The notes: generated from the letters alone by a model not told the origin. A DNA stretch of 64,000 nt from DATFDN01 sp963818885 (GCA_963818885.1 CAWFTP010000003.1:930001-994000), one strand, 5' to 3'; shown: positions 30,560 through 40,405, counted from the first letter of the stretch. Numbers and translations are program-made.

Positions 30560-32208
30560 CACTCGACCCGGTCGACTATGCAATCGTCAGCCAGGCGCTG
30601 ATCGCCGCGGCTCGCGAAATGGGTGTAAAGCTCGTGCGTTCGGCCTACTCGACGGTGCTGCGCGAGGCACGCGACGGCTCGGCCGCATTGCTCGATTCGC
30701 ACGGCAACACCATCGCGCAAGCCGAGCTGATCCCGATGCAGCTCGGCACGATCGGCCACATCTTTCAGCCTTGCGCGGCGATGTACCCGGTCGAGACCCT
30801 GGAGCCGGGTGACTTCTTCGCCATCAACGACCCCTATTCGGGCGGCCAGCATCTGCAGGACGTGTTTCTGTTCCATCCGATCTTCCATCGCGGCCGCGTG
30901 CTCGGCTTCTCTGCCTCGGTCGCGCACCATCTCGATCTCGGCGGCGGCAGCCCGGGCCTCAACCCGATGGCGACCGATGTGTGGTCGGAGGGGCTCATCA
31001 TACCGCCGCTCAAGCTCAACATGGCGCGCGATTGGCACGGCGGCATGTTCGAGCGTCTGTTGCGCGCCAATGTGCGGGTGCCGCACCAGACGATGGGCGA
31101 TTTCGACGCGCAGATGGCGGCGAACGCGATCGGCATGGCCCGCATCGAGGAGCTCGCCGAGCGCTACGGCGCCGACATGGTCGTCGCGGTGATGGCGGCG
31201 CTGCAGGACTATTCGGAGACGCGCATGCGCGCCGCGATCCGCGCCGTGCCGGATGGAACATACACCGGGGAGGACGCTGTCGACGACGACGGAGAAAGCG
31301 ACGCGCCGTTGCCGGTGCGCGCGAGCGTCACCGTGCAGGGCGACACGATCGCGATCGACTTCGCCGGGACGGCACCGCAAGTGCGACGGAACCTGAACGC
31401 CCCCTTCGCCTCCACGATGTCGGCGGCGCTCTCCTGCGTGAAGGCGGTGCTGACCAGCCCCGACATCCCGTTCAACGCCGGTGCGGCGCGCCCGGTGCGG
31501 ATCGCCGCACCGGCGGGCTCGCTGCTCAACCCGAACCCCCCGGCGCCGGTGCGCGCGCGCATGGAGGCATGCTTTCGCGCCTGGAACGCGGTGATGAAGG
31601 CGCTCGCCAAGGCGGTGCCGGAACGCGCGATCGCCTGCGGGTTCGACACCACGACGGTCAGCGTGCTGTCGCATCTCAAGCCTGCAGGCTGGTCGGTCTA
31701 TCTTGAGATCAGCGGCGGCGGCTATGGCGCGTCTTCGACGGCGGACGGGTGTGACGCGGTCGATGGGCCGCTGTCGAATTGCTCGAACACGCCGGTCGAG
31801 GCGCTCGACCAGGACTTCGACTTCTTCCGTGTCATCGAATACAGCCTGCGCCCCGACAGTTGCGGCGAGGGCGCGCAGCGCGGCGGCCTCGGCTTTCTGC
31901 GCCGCTGCGAGATCCTGTCGGATGACGTGTCGCTCGCGCTCTACAGCGACCGCTTCCGGGGGAAACCGCAAGGGATGGAGGGCGGCCAGGCGGGAAGCAA
32001 CGGCTTCTGCGAGATCCGCCGCGGCGGGCAAGCGATCCGCCTCCGCTCCAAGGACGAGACTCGCCTGCAAAAGGGCGACATCGTTACCTTCGCCTTGGGG
32101 GGTGGCGGCGGGTACGGCCTTGCCTCGGCACGATCGAAAGCCAGCATCGAGGCGGATGTCGCCGACGGGCTGGTGACGCGGGAGAAGGCGGCCGCCTGGG
32201 CTCGTTGA
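30556..32208 (+). CDS. hyuB: Hydantoinase/oxoprolinase family subunit HyuB
   Basis: 550 residues, a usual HyuB length. Family blocks are MGVKLVRSAYSTVLREARDGS, INDPYSGGQHLQD, SASVAHHLDLGGGSPG and the C-terminal GGGGGYG. HyuB carries the hydrolase half that works with the HyuA ATPase on the same cyclic or carbonyl substrate. Its ATG overlaps the hyuA stop by four bases, so the two are made in equal amounts. A third carboxylase subunit, as in acetone or acetophenone carboxylases, is not present, which favours hydrolase-type chemistry (inference). Confidence 0.9.
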   Translation: MTLDPVDYAIVSQALIAAAREMGVKLVRSAYSTVLREARDGSAALLDSHGNTIAQAELIPMQLGTIGHIFQPCAAMYPVETLEPGDFFAINDPYSGGQHLQDVFLFHPIFHRGRVLGFSASVAHHLDLGGGSPGLNPMATDVWSEGLIIPPLKLNMARDWHGGMFERLLRANVRVPHQTMGDFDAQMAANAIGMARIEELAERYGADMVVAVMAALQDYSETRMRAAIRAVPDGTYTGEDAVDDDGESDAPLPVRASVTVQGDTIAIDFAGTAPQVRRNLNAPFASTMSAALSCVKAVLTSPDIPFNAGAARPVRIAAPAGSLLNPNPPAPVRARMEACFRAWNAVMKALAKAVPERAIACGFDTTTVSVLSHLKPAGWSVYLEISGGGYGASSTADGCDAVDGPLSNCSNTPVEALDQDFDFFRVIEYSLRPDSCGEGAQRGGLGFLRRCEILSDDVSLALYSDRFRGKPQGMEGGQAGSNGFCEIRRGGQAIRLRSKDETRLQKGDIVTFALGGGGGYGLASARSKASIEADVADGLVTREKAAAWAR

Positions 32209-32254
32209 GGGACTACGAGCTAATCAGGGCTTCGGCATTGGCGGGGGAACGAAC

Positions 32255-33926
32255 ATGAAGGTCTACGAAGCAGTGGCCCAATCCCTGATTGCGGAGGGAA
32301 TGACCGACTTCTTTGGGCTGATGGGCGACGGCAACATGTGGCTGTGGGGTGCGCTTTGCCGCAACCGGGCGGTCAAGGCCTATAGCGCGCGCCATGAATC
32401 GATGGCGGTGTCGATGGCGGATGGCTACGCCCGCACGACCGGAAAGATCGGCGTGGCCATGGTGACCTGTGGCCCAGGTCTGACGCAATGCGGCACGTCG
32501 CTGATCGCCGCCTATCGCGGCAAGACACCGATCGTGCTGGTCGCGGGCGAAATCCAGCCAGGGGCGAAGAACAAGACCCAGTTGATGGACCAGCGCCGCT
32601 TCGTCGAAGCCAGCAGCGCACGCTTTCATACGATCACCAGCATCGACAACATGGCCGAGGAGATCGCGGAGGCTTTCTACGCCGCGCGGATATACCGCGG
32701 CCCGGTTGTGCTGAATCTGCCGATGGGGTTGCAAGAAGAGTCGTTCGACTGGGACTATGAATATCGACCGTCCACCGACTTCCTTCCTCCTGGCGCGGAG
32801 ACGCCGAGCGCGGAGCGGCTAGCCCCGGTGATCGAAAAGCTCATCGCAGCGGAACGGCCGGTCATCATCGCCGGACGCGGCGCCCGCGCGGCGGATGCCA
32901 AGAAGGAGATCATCATGCTCGCCGATCGGACAGGCGCCCTGCTGGCGACCTCGCTGCAAGGCAAAGGCTATTTTGCCGGCCATCCGTGGAACATCGGCAT
33001 TGCTGGCGCCTTTGCCTCGGCGCCCTCGGAACAGTTGCTTGCCGATGCCGATTTCGTCCTCGGGGTGGGTGCCGAGCTCGGCTACTACACGACCGAGGGC
33101 GGGTTGCTCTTCCCGTTTGCGGAAGTCGCTCGCATCGACATCAAGGCGATGCCCGACGAGATCGGGGTCATCCCGGGCCTGTACGTGCAAGGGGACGGCC
33201 GCAAAGCGGTGGCCTCGATCAACGAGGCGCTGGAAGCACGCCAAGTCCGCAAATCCGGCTTTCGCACGCCGCAAACGCGCGAGATACTGGATGCGCCGCC
33301 GCATCGCTTCGAGCCGCCAAAGGATGGTCTCGATCCCAGGGCACTAGCGCAGAGTTTGGGCGCCGCGCTGCCGAAGGGCGCCTTGCTGACATGCGGGGCG
33401 GGCCATTTCTTCTCCTGGATCGGCATGTACACACCGCTGCCGGAAGGCGCCGAGATCCAGGTACTGGTACGGCTTCGGCGCAGTCGGCCAGGGCATCGGC
33501 GTCGCGATCGGTACCGGCGCCGGCAATCCGGGGCGACAGCACATAGCTGTCGAGGGCGACGGCAGCCTGATGTTCAACATCCAGGAATTGGAGACCATCG
33601 TTCGCCACAAGATGCAGATGGTCCTGGTCGTGTGGAACGACGCGGGATATGGAGCCGAGGTCCATAAGCTCGTGGCGAAGGGCTTCGACGAAAAGCTGGC
33701 CCAATGGGAATCACCGGACTTTGTCGCCTTGGCCAAAGCCTTTGGCGGGGACGGCGTCCAGCTGCGGGATCCTTCCGAGCTCGGCGGTGCCGTCACCGAA
33801 GGTCTGCGTAACGGCGGCCTCTATCTAATCGACGCCCGCGTCTCGCCCACGACGCCAACCGATACCTACGCCAAGGTGCATTTCGGCATCGAAAGCCGTG
33901 CCCCCTTGCTGCAGCCAGTCGCCTAA
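32255..33926 (+). pseudogene. Thiamine-diphosphate-dependent decarboxylase/lyase (acetolactate-synthase fold), frameshifted
   Basis: Two overlapping frames make one TPP enzyme. The first (from ATG 32255) holds the PYR domain with the catalytic glutamate in ARHESMAVSMADGYAR and the central domain. The second (to 33926) holds the PP domain with GDGSLMFNIQELE and WNDAGYG, the TPP/metal site. At about 33460 the frame breaks; AGG-TAC should read CAG-TAC-TGG-TAC, so one extra G (33460 or 33461) restores a continuous protein of about 556 residues. The family includes benzoylformate, oxalyl-CoA and sulfopyruvate decarboxylases and acetolactate synthase. The substrate is unknown. It begins 46 bases after hyuB. 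Confidence 0.82.
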
Positions 33927-33932
33927 CCGGCG

Positions 33933-34565
33933 ATGCATTTCGAGGGCGAGTTCTCGATACCCGGCAAGCCGGCGGACGTCATGCGCCGCTTTGCCGACGT
34001 GCCGCGCATGGCACGCTGCATGCCTGGAGCAGTCCTGGAGCCGCAGAGCGAAGACGGCTCTTGGCCCGGGACAATGGTGGTCTCGTTCGGGCCAAAGAGG
34101 ATCAACTTCAAGGGGCGCGCCACGTGCGAGTTTGATTTCGACGCACTCACCGGCAGCGTTCATGGAAGGGGAACCGCGGACATGCGCGCCGCGCGGATCG
34201 GAACGAAGGTGTCGTTCTCGTTGCGCGACGATCCTGGCAGCGTGAAGCCGGCTACAATCGTGACGATCATATCGGACAGCGAGCTTGGCGGCGTCCTAGC
34301 CGACTTCGCGCGCAGCGGCGGGGTCGCGGTAGCGAACGTGATCATGGGCGACTTCGCCAAGCGGGCGTCAGAGGAACTCGCCAGAGATGACGCCCCGCCA
34401 GCCGAAGATCTGAAGGCGACCGGTTATGAAGATCGAACGGCCTCAGAGACTTCGTCATACCGACCTCCGACTCGACCCACGGCATTGGCCGCCCACAGCG
34501 TACTGTGGGGGGTGATCAAGGCGCAGATGCTTCGATGGCTGCAAAAGCTCGGACTGCAGCGCTGA
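33933..34565 (+). CDS. CoxG-like SRPBCC family protein
   Basis: 210 residues. MHFEGEFSIPGKPADVMRRF and the following CMPGAVLE match the CoxG/SRPBCC fold. A C-terminal extension ends in a hydrophobic and basic segment (LWGVIKAQMLRWLQKLGLQR), possibly a membrane-attachment helix. In CO dehydrogenase clusters CoxG is a membrane recruiter of the enzyme; none of the coxLMS genes is here, so it probably serves another enzyme complex. It lies six bases after the TPP gene and ends 13 bases before the convergent isomerase gene. Confidence 0.75.
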   Translation: MHFEGEFSIPGKPADVMRRFADVPRMARCMPGAVLEPQSEDGSWPGTMVVSFGPKRINFKGRATCEFDFDALTGSVHGRGTADMRAARIGTKVSFSLRDDPGSVKPATIVTIISDSELGGVLADFARSGGVAVANVIMGDFAKRASEELARDDAPPAEDLKATGYEDRTASETSSYRPPTRPTALAAHSVLWGVIKAQMLRWLQKLGLQR

Positions 34566-34578
34566 GCACGAGTGGGCC

Positions 34579-35511
34579 CTAGACCCCGGCGGCCCGCAGC
34601 AGCTCGACAGAACGCTGCACGCCCATCAGAGGCGGCAACGCGATGTCCTCGTGCTCGATTGAGAGCACGTCGTCGTAACCGACCCCGCGCAGTGTCGCCA
34701 CGAATGCGCGCCACCATTCGATGGCGTGCCCATTGCCAAGGGTCACGTACCGCCAAGCGCGCTGCTCGACATTGGAGATCGGTGTCACGTCAATGAGCCC
34801 GTCGACCGCGGCGACCGCGGATTCGATGCGCGTGTCCTTGGCGTGCACGTGATAGACGGCCTCGCCCAACGAGCGAAGCGCCGCCAACGGATCGGCGCCC
34901 ATCCAGAACAGGTGGCTCGGGTCGAAATTGGCGCCTACCACCGGACCGACCGCATCGCGCAGGCGCATCAGCGTCGCGACGTTATACACACTCTGCTGTC
35001 CGTGCAGCTCCAGACAGAGCCGCTCGACGCCGGCAGCATGCGCCTCGTCGACGAGTGCCGTCCAGTACGGTATCACCTGCTCGCGCCACTGCCACTCCAG
35101 CACGCGGGCTGCCTCCGGCGGCCAGGCGGTGGTGACCCAGTTGGCGTTCGCATCGCCCGGGCCGCCTGGGCAACCGGACATCATCACCACGCGGGTTACA
35201 CCGAGCAGACCGGCGAGGCGCAGCGTACGCGAGGTCACGTCGCGATGCCGCGCCCCATGCTCGCCAGGATGGAGCGGGTTGCCCGAGCAGTTGAGCGCGC
35301 TGATCGCGAGCCCATGCGCGCGCAGCTTCGCGAGGAAATCGGCGCGCCGCGCCGCAGACTCCAGCAACATATCGAGCGCAAGATGCGGCGCCGATGACCA
35401 GTTGCCGCAGCCGAACTCGAGCATCCCGATGCCCAAGCGCACGGCGGTCTCCAACAGCGCGTCCAGCTCCAGCTCCGCGAGCCCATCCGTCACCAGACCG
35501 ATCTGCATCAC
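34579..35511 (-). CDS. Sugar phosphate isomerase/epimerase (xylose isomerase-like TIM barrel)
   Basis: 310 residues. The TIM barrel of the AP-endonuclease-2 family is visible through LGIGMLEFGCGNW, VVMMSGCPGG, LCLELHGQQ, NFDPSHLFWMG and VYHVHAKDT. The family's metal ligands (E in LELHG, D/H in FDPSH, H in HVHAKD, E in IEHED) are all there. Members isomerise or epimerise sugars or cyclitols (IolE, IolH, IolI types). As the last gene of the minus-strand cyclitol operon it may act as an IolI/IolH-like isomerase (inference). The start ATG at 35511 is 16 bases from the permease stop. Confidence 0.82.
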   Translation of the reverse strand: MMQIGLVTDGLAELELDALLETAVRLGIGMLEFGCGNWSSAPHLALDMLLESAARRADFLAKLRAHGLAISALNCSGNPLHPGEHGARHRDVTSRTLRLAGLLGVTRVVMMSGCPGGPGDANANWVTTAWPPEAARVLEWQWREQVIPYWTALVDEAHAAGVERLCLELHGQQSVYNVATLMRLRDAVGPVVGANFDPSHLFWMGADPLAALRSLGEAVYHVHAKDTRIESAVAAVDGLIDVTPISNVEQRAWRYVTLGNGHAIEWWRAFVATLRGVGYDDVLSIEHEDIALPPLMGVQRSVELLRAAGV

Positions 35512-35527
35512 ACCTCCAACGAGAAGC

Positions 35528-36331
35528 TCAGGCCCCTATTCTGGCGACGACATCGGCGCGAAGGAAACGTTCGATCACCAGCATGAAGCCGATGGACGGG
35601 ACCAGGAGAACCAGCGCGGTGATTGAGGCGATCTGGTAGTTGCCGCCCATCGCGGCATTGAACATCAGCAGCGGCATCGTGATGATATCGGGAACGCCGA
35701 CGAAGTAGGTGCCGGTGAACTCATCGAGGCTGTCGAGGAAGACGAAGATCGCGCTCGCCATCAGCCCCGGCGCAGCTGCCGGCAGGGTGACATCCAGGAA
35801 GCTCCTCCACGGACCGGCACCAAGATTCCGAGCCGCCTCCTCCTGCTCACGTTCGATGGCACCGAAAGCCGCTGCGGCGATCCAGACGGCGAGGACAAGG
35901 CCGTGCAGTGCGTGAACGAGGACGACGCCGGGCACCGTCCCGTTGAGTCCCACCGAGTAGAATAGCTGCGCGATCGTCATGTAGATCGGCAGGCTCGGGA
36001 AGGCCTGCGGAAGCAGGAAGACCAGCATGATCACCCCGCGAAGCGGCACCCGGCAGCGCGCCAGGGCGTAGCCGGCCGGCACCGCAAGCAGCAGCGAGAT
36101 TGCGACGGTCAGGAATGCGATAAGCAGGCTGAGGCCGAGCGATCCCCAGGCGTCGGCGCGCGGTGCGAAAACGCGGTGCCAGTAGGCCAGTCCGTACTGC
36201 GACGGCAGCGCGTGCGGAAAGTACCAGCGTTCGGCAAAGGCCCAAAGAACGAGGTTGACCATGGGCCCGAACACGATGAAGGCGAGCACGCCGAGCCCGA
36301 GAGCGCGTAGCGGCCAGCGCCAGCCGCTCAT
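35528..36331 (-). CDS. ABC transporter permease (PotC-type, spermidine/iron/phosphonate class)
   Basis: 267 residues with six helices. The EAA-like loop is visible as EREQEEAARNLGAGPWRSFLDVTLP, the cytoplasmic contact to the ATPase (about residues 150-175). It is the second permease of a binding-protein-dependent importer of the PotABCD/ferric/phosphonate class. It overlaps the first permease by four bases (36328-36331). Confidence 0.88.
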   Translation of the reverse strand: MSGWRWPLRALGLGVLAFIVFGPMVNLVLWAFAERWYFPHALPSQYGLAYWHRVFAPRADAWGSLGLSLLIAFLTVAISLLLAVPAGYALARCRVPLRGVIMLVFLLPQAFPSLPIYMTIAQLFYSVGLNGTVPGVVLVHALHGLVLAVWIAAAAFGAIEREQEEAARNLGAGPWRSFLDVTLPAAAPGLMASAIFVFLDSLDEFTGTYFVGVPDIITMPLLMFNAAMGGNYQIASITALVLLVPSIGFMLVIERFLRADVVARIGA

Positions 36332-37203
36332 CGGGTCGCCCGCTCGCGCGCCGCATGACGCAGATAGATCCAGGCGAGCGCGAGGCTCATGAGATAGGAG
36401 ACGAGGCCCAGCGCGTCGGCCGTCCCATAGTCATGGAAGGTGTTGATCCGATACGCCATGTCGACGGTGATCATCGTGGGCGTGTCAGCCGTCAGCATAA
36501 TCGGCACCGACAGCACCGACATCAGCGTCACGAATGTCAGCACGCAGGCGACGAGCAGCGGCGCCCGCACCAGCGGCAGGACGATGCCGAACAGCACACG
36601 CAGCCTGCCGGCCCCGAGATCGCGCGCCGCCTCGATCATGCTGCGGTCGAGGGCTGCCATGGCGCCCGCCAGAATCAACGTCGCGAACGGCACCTGCTTC
36701 CAGGCAAACGTGATGAGAATACCGCGCCAGTCGAGGAACGAGACGGTTTGCAGCGGGGTTAGCGCGCCGGCGGCAACCAGCGCGTTGTTGAGCATGCCGT
36801 TCTTGGCGAGGAAGCTGCGCATCATTTGCGCCGCGCAGATCATCGGTACAAAAAGGGGCCAGCGGTAGAGCCAGGCAAGCACGCGCACCGTGGCGCGACT
36901 CGTGCCGAGTGTCAGGTATCCGGCGATCAGCACCGAGACGAGCGCGACCACGGCGACGGAGAGGCAGACGAGCCAGGCGGTAAACAGGATGTCTCTCCCG
37001 TAGACGCCGAACGCCATGCGAAGATGCGCGAGGCTGAACCCGCCGCCCGCTCCGGTCAGCGCACCCGCGACCGACCAGATCGCGGGCACGCCGAACAGCG
37101 TGAGCAGGAGCAGAAGCGCTGGAGTCAGCAACAACATGCCGCCGAGCCATCGCGGTGCGAGAGACCGCGGTTCGAGCACCCTACTGGGAGACGATGCGCT
37201 CAT
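36328..37203 (-). CDS. ABC transporter permease (PotB-type)
   Basis: 291 residues with about six helices. The EAA-like loop is MIEAARDLGAGRLRVLFGIVLP. It pairs with the PotC-type permease downstream; the stop overlaps the next start by four bases. The start at 37203 overlaps the binding-protein 3' end by 23 bases. Confidence 0.88.
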   Translation of the reverse strand: MSASSPSRVLEPRSLAPRWLGGMLLLTPALLLLLTLFGVPAIWSVAGALTGAGGGFSLAHLRMAFGVYGRDILFTAWLVCLSVAVVALVSVLIAGYLTLGTSRATVRVLAWLYRWPLFVPMICAAQMMRSFLAKNGMLNNALVAAGALTPLQTVSFLDWRGILITFAWKQVPFATLILAGAMAALDRSMIEAARDLGAGRLRVLFGIVLPLVRAPLLVACVLTFVTLMSVLSVPIMLTADTPTMITVDMAYRINTFHDYGTADALGLVSYLMSLALAWIYLRHAARERATR

Positions 37204-38329
37204 ACTCGTTGAGGATCAGCGTGAAGTAAGGGGAGATCGGGAAAGGCTTCGCATTCGCCTTCAGGTCGGCCGGCGTGATGTCCACGAAGAGACGGTTCCA
37301 TACCTTGGGATCGAGCTTCGCCTGGACGTACTGGGCGTCAATTCCGGGATACCAGTTGAACCGCGCGACGATACCCTGTGCTTGAACTTCCGGACTGGTC
37401 GCCATCTCGACGAACTGGCGTGCGAGATCGGGTTGCGCCGCCTTGGCGGGGATCGCGTAGTACATCGGTTGTCCCGGCATGCCGGGCGAGGGCAGCACGA
37501 GCTTCATCTCGGGCGGCAGCCTGCCGTCGCGCTGCCAGCTGTAGAACATGTCGGCCCAGACCGCGCCCAAGCTGATCTCGCCGCGACCCAGCATGTCGAG
37601 CGTGCCCGCATTGCCGGGCGTGAGGGTCGCGTTGGCATTGAACTGCTTCAGGCCATCGAGCGCGACGTCGATCTTCTCCTTGTCGGCGGGGTTGTACGGG
37701 CCGGCATCGAGCCGCGGGCCGAGGCCGGCATTGGCCTGCACCCATCCCATGACGAACCCGATCCCCGCCATGCCGCCCTTGATGCCGTTATAGCCGAACT
37801 GCTTCGGGTTCTTCTTCACCCAATCGGCGAGCTCGGCATAGCTGCGCGGCGGGTTGGGCACGACCGACGGATTGTAGGCGATCGCCACCTGGCTATCGAA
37901 CATTGGCATCACGTAGCCCCCGACATTGGTGCCGAGCGCGTTCTCCGCCTTGGCGCTGGTGACGAGCTTGCTCGTGTCGATCTGGTCCCGGTATTTCGCC
38001 AGCAGATCCTCGGAAACCATCTGCGCGGCGCCGCGCTGGTGGATGACGACGACGTCGAGATCCCAGCTCTTCGCGCCGGACTTGTACTCGGCCATCAGCT
38101 TCTGCTCGATGGCGAGCGAGCCGGGATCACCCGGCCCGGTCCCGATCGCGCGAACATGCACGCCGGGATGGGCCTGTTCAAACTTCGGGCCGAGATACTG
38201 GTTGATGTAGTCGACCATGTTCTGGTCGCCGGCGGTGGCCACGGTCAGCACCGTGTCGGCGCGTGCCGCGGGCACCGCTGCCACCGTAGCCATAGCGACC
38301 GCAATTACGAAGCCCCTGCGTCCTAGCAT
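37181..38329 (-). CDS. Extracellular solute-binding protein (PotD-type)
   Basis: 382 residues from ATG 38329. A signal peptide (RRGFVIAVAMATVAAVPAARA, about 4-24) precedes a type II binding fold: TVLTVATAGDQNMVDYINQYL, DVVVIHQRGA, and AVWADMFYSWQRDG. Relatives bind spermidine, iron, thiamine or small phosphorylated compounds. An adjacent inositol-monophosphatase-like enzyme suggests a phosphorylated cyclitol (inference). ATG overlaps the ATPase stop by seven bases. The ORF extends upstream but only this start gives a signal peptide. Confidence 0.85.
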   Translation of the reverse strand: MLGRRGFVIAVAMATVAAVPAARADTVLTVATAGDQNMVDYINQYLGPKFEQAHPGVHVRAIGTGPGDPGSLAIEQKLMAEYKSGAKSWDLDVVVIHQRGAAQMVSEDLLAKYRDQIDTSKLVTSAKAENALGTNVGGYVMPMFDSQVAIAYNPSVVPNPPRSYAELADWVKKNPKQFGYNGIKGGMAGIGFVMGWVQANAGLGPRLDAGPYNPADKEKIDVALDGLKQFNANATLTPGNAGTLDMLGRGEISLGAVWADMFYSWQRDGRLPPEMKLVLPSPGMPGQPMYYAIPAKAAQPDLARQFVEMATSPEVQAQGIVARFNWYPGIDAQYVQAKLDPKVWNRLFVDITPADLKANAKPFPISPYFTLILNEYERIVSQ

Positions 38330-39474
38330 CGTCGTTGTTCCTCCCTGAATGGATTGCTGTCGGTCGTTCCACCGACCCGTTCGCCGCGGGCGTCGGCGGC
38401 GGGGAACAGATGCAGCGCGGCGGCGGGGATGGCCACAAGCGTCGGCGCGCCTGGTCCGAGCATCGCGGGATCGTCTATCAAGAGGTGGCTTCCGCCTACC
38501 TCCACAGTGTAGCGCCAAATATCACCCGGGTAGCTGGCCTGGAGCACCCTCCCGGGCAGCAACAGACAGCCCGGTGCCACAACCTGGCCTATCGGCAGGA
38601 GGCGGGCGGCGCTGGCGCGGAAATGCGCGTCGAATTCCCTGTCCGTCGCCGCTTCAACGAGGTGTGCACCCCCGTCCCCAAGTGGCAACAGGCTCTCCGT
38701 CCCTTCCCTCGTCCGAACGGCCAGACCCTTCGGCGTGGCACGCGCGGTCAGGCGCACGGCGTTATCCGCCCCCATGAAGCTCGCGACAAAGGGGGAGCAT
38801 GGACGGTGATAGACTTCGTGTGGCGTGCCCTGCTGGGCAATGCGGCCGTCGCGCAGCACCACGATGCGATCGGCGATCACCATCGCCTCCTCGCGATCAT
38901 GCGTGACGTGCAGCGCGGTGATGCCTAGACGTTGCTGCAACGCCCTGATCTCATGGCGCAGCTCGACGCGGATCGCGGCATCCAGATTGGAGAGCGGCTC
39001 GTCCAGCAACAGCACGCTTGGATCGACGGCAAGCGCTCGGCCCAGGGCAACGCGCTGGCGCTGCCCGCCCGAGAGCTGTGTGACGTTACGGCCGCCCAGC
39101 CCTGCCAGACGCAACAGCCTCAGCAGCGCCTCCACACGCGCATTCGTTTCCGCCTTCGCCGTGCCCCGCAACCGAAGCCCGTAGCCGATATTCTGCGCGA
39201 CGGTCATGTGCGGCCACAACGCATAGGATTGGAATACCATCGCCGTGTCGCGCCGCTCCGGCGGCAGGAAGGTGACGTCGCGCCCGTCCAGCATGATCCG
39301 TCCCGAGGCAGGCAGGTTGAACCCGGATACCGCGCGCAGCAGCGTGGTCTTGCCGCAGCCGGAGCTGCCGAGCAGGGCGACAAGACTGCCGCGGTCCACC
39401 ACGAGCGAGAGATCCCGCAACACATCCACTGAGCCGTGGCGGACCACCAGGTTCTCGATCACGAGGAAGCTCAC
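38323..39474 (-). CDS. ABC transporter ATP-binding protein (PotA-type) with TOBE domain
   Basis: 383 residues. Walker A GSSGCGKTTLLRAV (about 37-50), Q-loop, signature LSGGQRQRVALGRALA and Walker B VLLLDEPLSNLDA are intact. The C-terminal third is a TOBE-type regulatory domain (LLPGRVLQASYPGDIWRYTVEV). It energises the PotBC permeases in the same operon. ATG at 39474 overlaps the stop of the phosphatase gene by four bases. Confidence 0.92.
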   Translation of the reverse strand: MSFLVIENLVVRHGSVDVLRDLSLVVDRGSLVALLGSSGCGKTTLLRAVSGFNLPASGRIMLDGRDVTFLPPERRDTAMVFQSYALWPHMTVAQNIGYGLRLRGTAKAETNARVEALLRLLRLAGLGGRNVTQLSGGQRQRVALGRALAVDPSVLLLDEPLSNLDAAIRVELRHEIRALQQRLGITALHVTHDREEAMVIADRIVVLRDGRIAQQGTPHEVYHRPCSPFVASFMGADNAVRLTARATPKGLAVRTREGTESLLPLGDGGAHLVEAATDREFDAHFRASAARLLPIGQVVAPGCLLLPGRVLQASYPGDIWRYTVEVGGSHLLIDDPAMLGPGAPTLVAIPAAALHLFPAADARGERVGGTTDSNPFREEQRRC

Positions 39475-40262
39475 GACCCATGGCCCAGGCCGCCGATCAA
39501 GGCTTCGACTAGATCCTGGATTTCGGGCGTAACCGCGAAGAGCGGGTTTCCTCGCAGCAACCCATCATTCGCCAGAAAGTCGCTGGTGCGACCGCCCGCC
39601 TCCCGCACCAGCAGGATGCCGGCGAGCGCGTCCCAGGCGTTGATGTGCAGCTCCACATAGCCGTCGGTGAGGCCGGCGGCGACATCGGCCAGGCCGAGCG
39701 CACCCGAGCCGTGCCGACGGAACTCGAATCCTGCGGCACCCAGGCCCTGCAGTACTTCGCAATAGGCGGAGAGCGGCCTGCGCTCGGACCAGCCGACCTC
39801 GACTACCGGCGCTGTACCGTGCGCGAGGTGGCTGACCCGAAGCCGTCGTCCGTTCACGAAGGCGCCCTTGCCTCGACGCGCGGTGAACAAGCGATCGTCG
39901 CTCGGCGAATAGATTACGCCGCACTCGATCTGGTCGTGCAGCACATAGGCGATCGATACGCACCAGCGCCCGGTGTTGTGGATATAGCCGGTCGTCCCGT
40001 CGATCGGATCGACCACCCACACGCTGTCCGCGGCCTCGCCCCCGTCTTCCTCGCCGATCATCATGTCGCCGAACCTGGCCGTGATTTGCTCTCGGATCAG
40101 CCGTTCCACGGCAACATCGGCCTCGGTGCAGAAATCGATCGTGCTCTTCGCCGCGGCCGGGCCAAGGGCGTGGCGCATGCGTATCGCCAATCCGCCGGCC
40201 TCGGCAGCGAGCTGAACCGCGAAATCGTGGCGTTGCTCGAGCCCTGCGGCGTCGATGCTCAC
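39471..40262 (-). CDS. Inositol-monophosphatase-family phosphatase
   Basis: 263 residues. The metal-site motifs are complete: GEEDGG (about 70), WVVDPIDGTTGY (about 86-97) and WDALAG (about 212). The family hydrolyses inositol monophosphates, histidinol phosphate, fructose bisphosphate or PAP. It starts with GTG at 40262, which overlaps the stop of a TOBE fragment (GTGA). Its place between a PotABCD-like importer and IolG/D/E-like enzymes supports phosphate removal from an imported cyclitol phosphate (inference). Confidence 0.88.
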   Translation of the reverse strand: MSIDAAGLEQRHDFAVQLAAEAGGLAIRMRHALGPAAAKSTIDFCTEADVAVERLIREQITARFGDMMIGEEDGGEAADSVWVVDPIDGTTGYIHNTGRWCVSIAYVLHDQIECGVIYSPSDDRLFTARRGKGAFVNGRRLRVSHLAHGTAPVVEVGWSERRPLSAYCEVLQGLGAAGFEFRRHGSGALGLADVAAGLTDGYVELHINAWDALAGILLVREAGGRTSDFLANDGLLRGNPLFAVTPEIQDLVEALIGGLGHGS

Positions 40263-40405
40263 GGCTCGGCATCCGGCACGATCGCGGCGCCGCCAGGAAC
40301 GATGGAAACCGCTACCAGCGTGCCGGTAGCGGACTGCGTAACCATGTCACTGTCGATCACGAACACGTCCCCCGGGACCCTCTCGAGCGCCACCTCGTAT
40401 TCCAT
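40259..40405 (-). pseudogene. Orphan TOBE-domain fragment of an ABC ATPase
   Basis: A 48-residue frame from ATG 40405 to TGA 40259, starting MEYEVALERVPGDVFVIDSD. It reads as the last strand-rich half of a TOBE domain; codons upstream (YLGSH before the Met) continue the match, but a stop follows about 14 codons earlier. There is no Walker motif anywhere upstream, where the frame runs into the 3' end of the Gfo/Idh/MocA gene. The stop is overlapped by the next start (GTGA). The intact ATPase of the operon has its own TOBE domain, so this is a leftover of a second ATPase gene. Confidence 0.6.

Noticed and set aside
30472..32070. 532-codon ORF antisense to hyuB
   Set aside because: Composition is His/Arg/Asp-rich as expected from the reverse of HyuB codons; hyuB is well supported.
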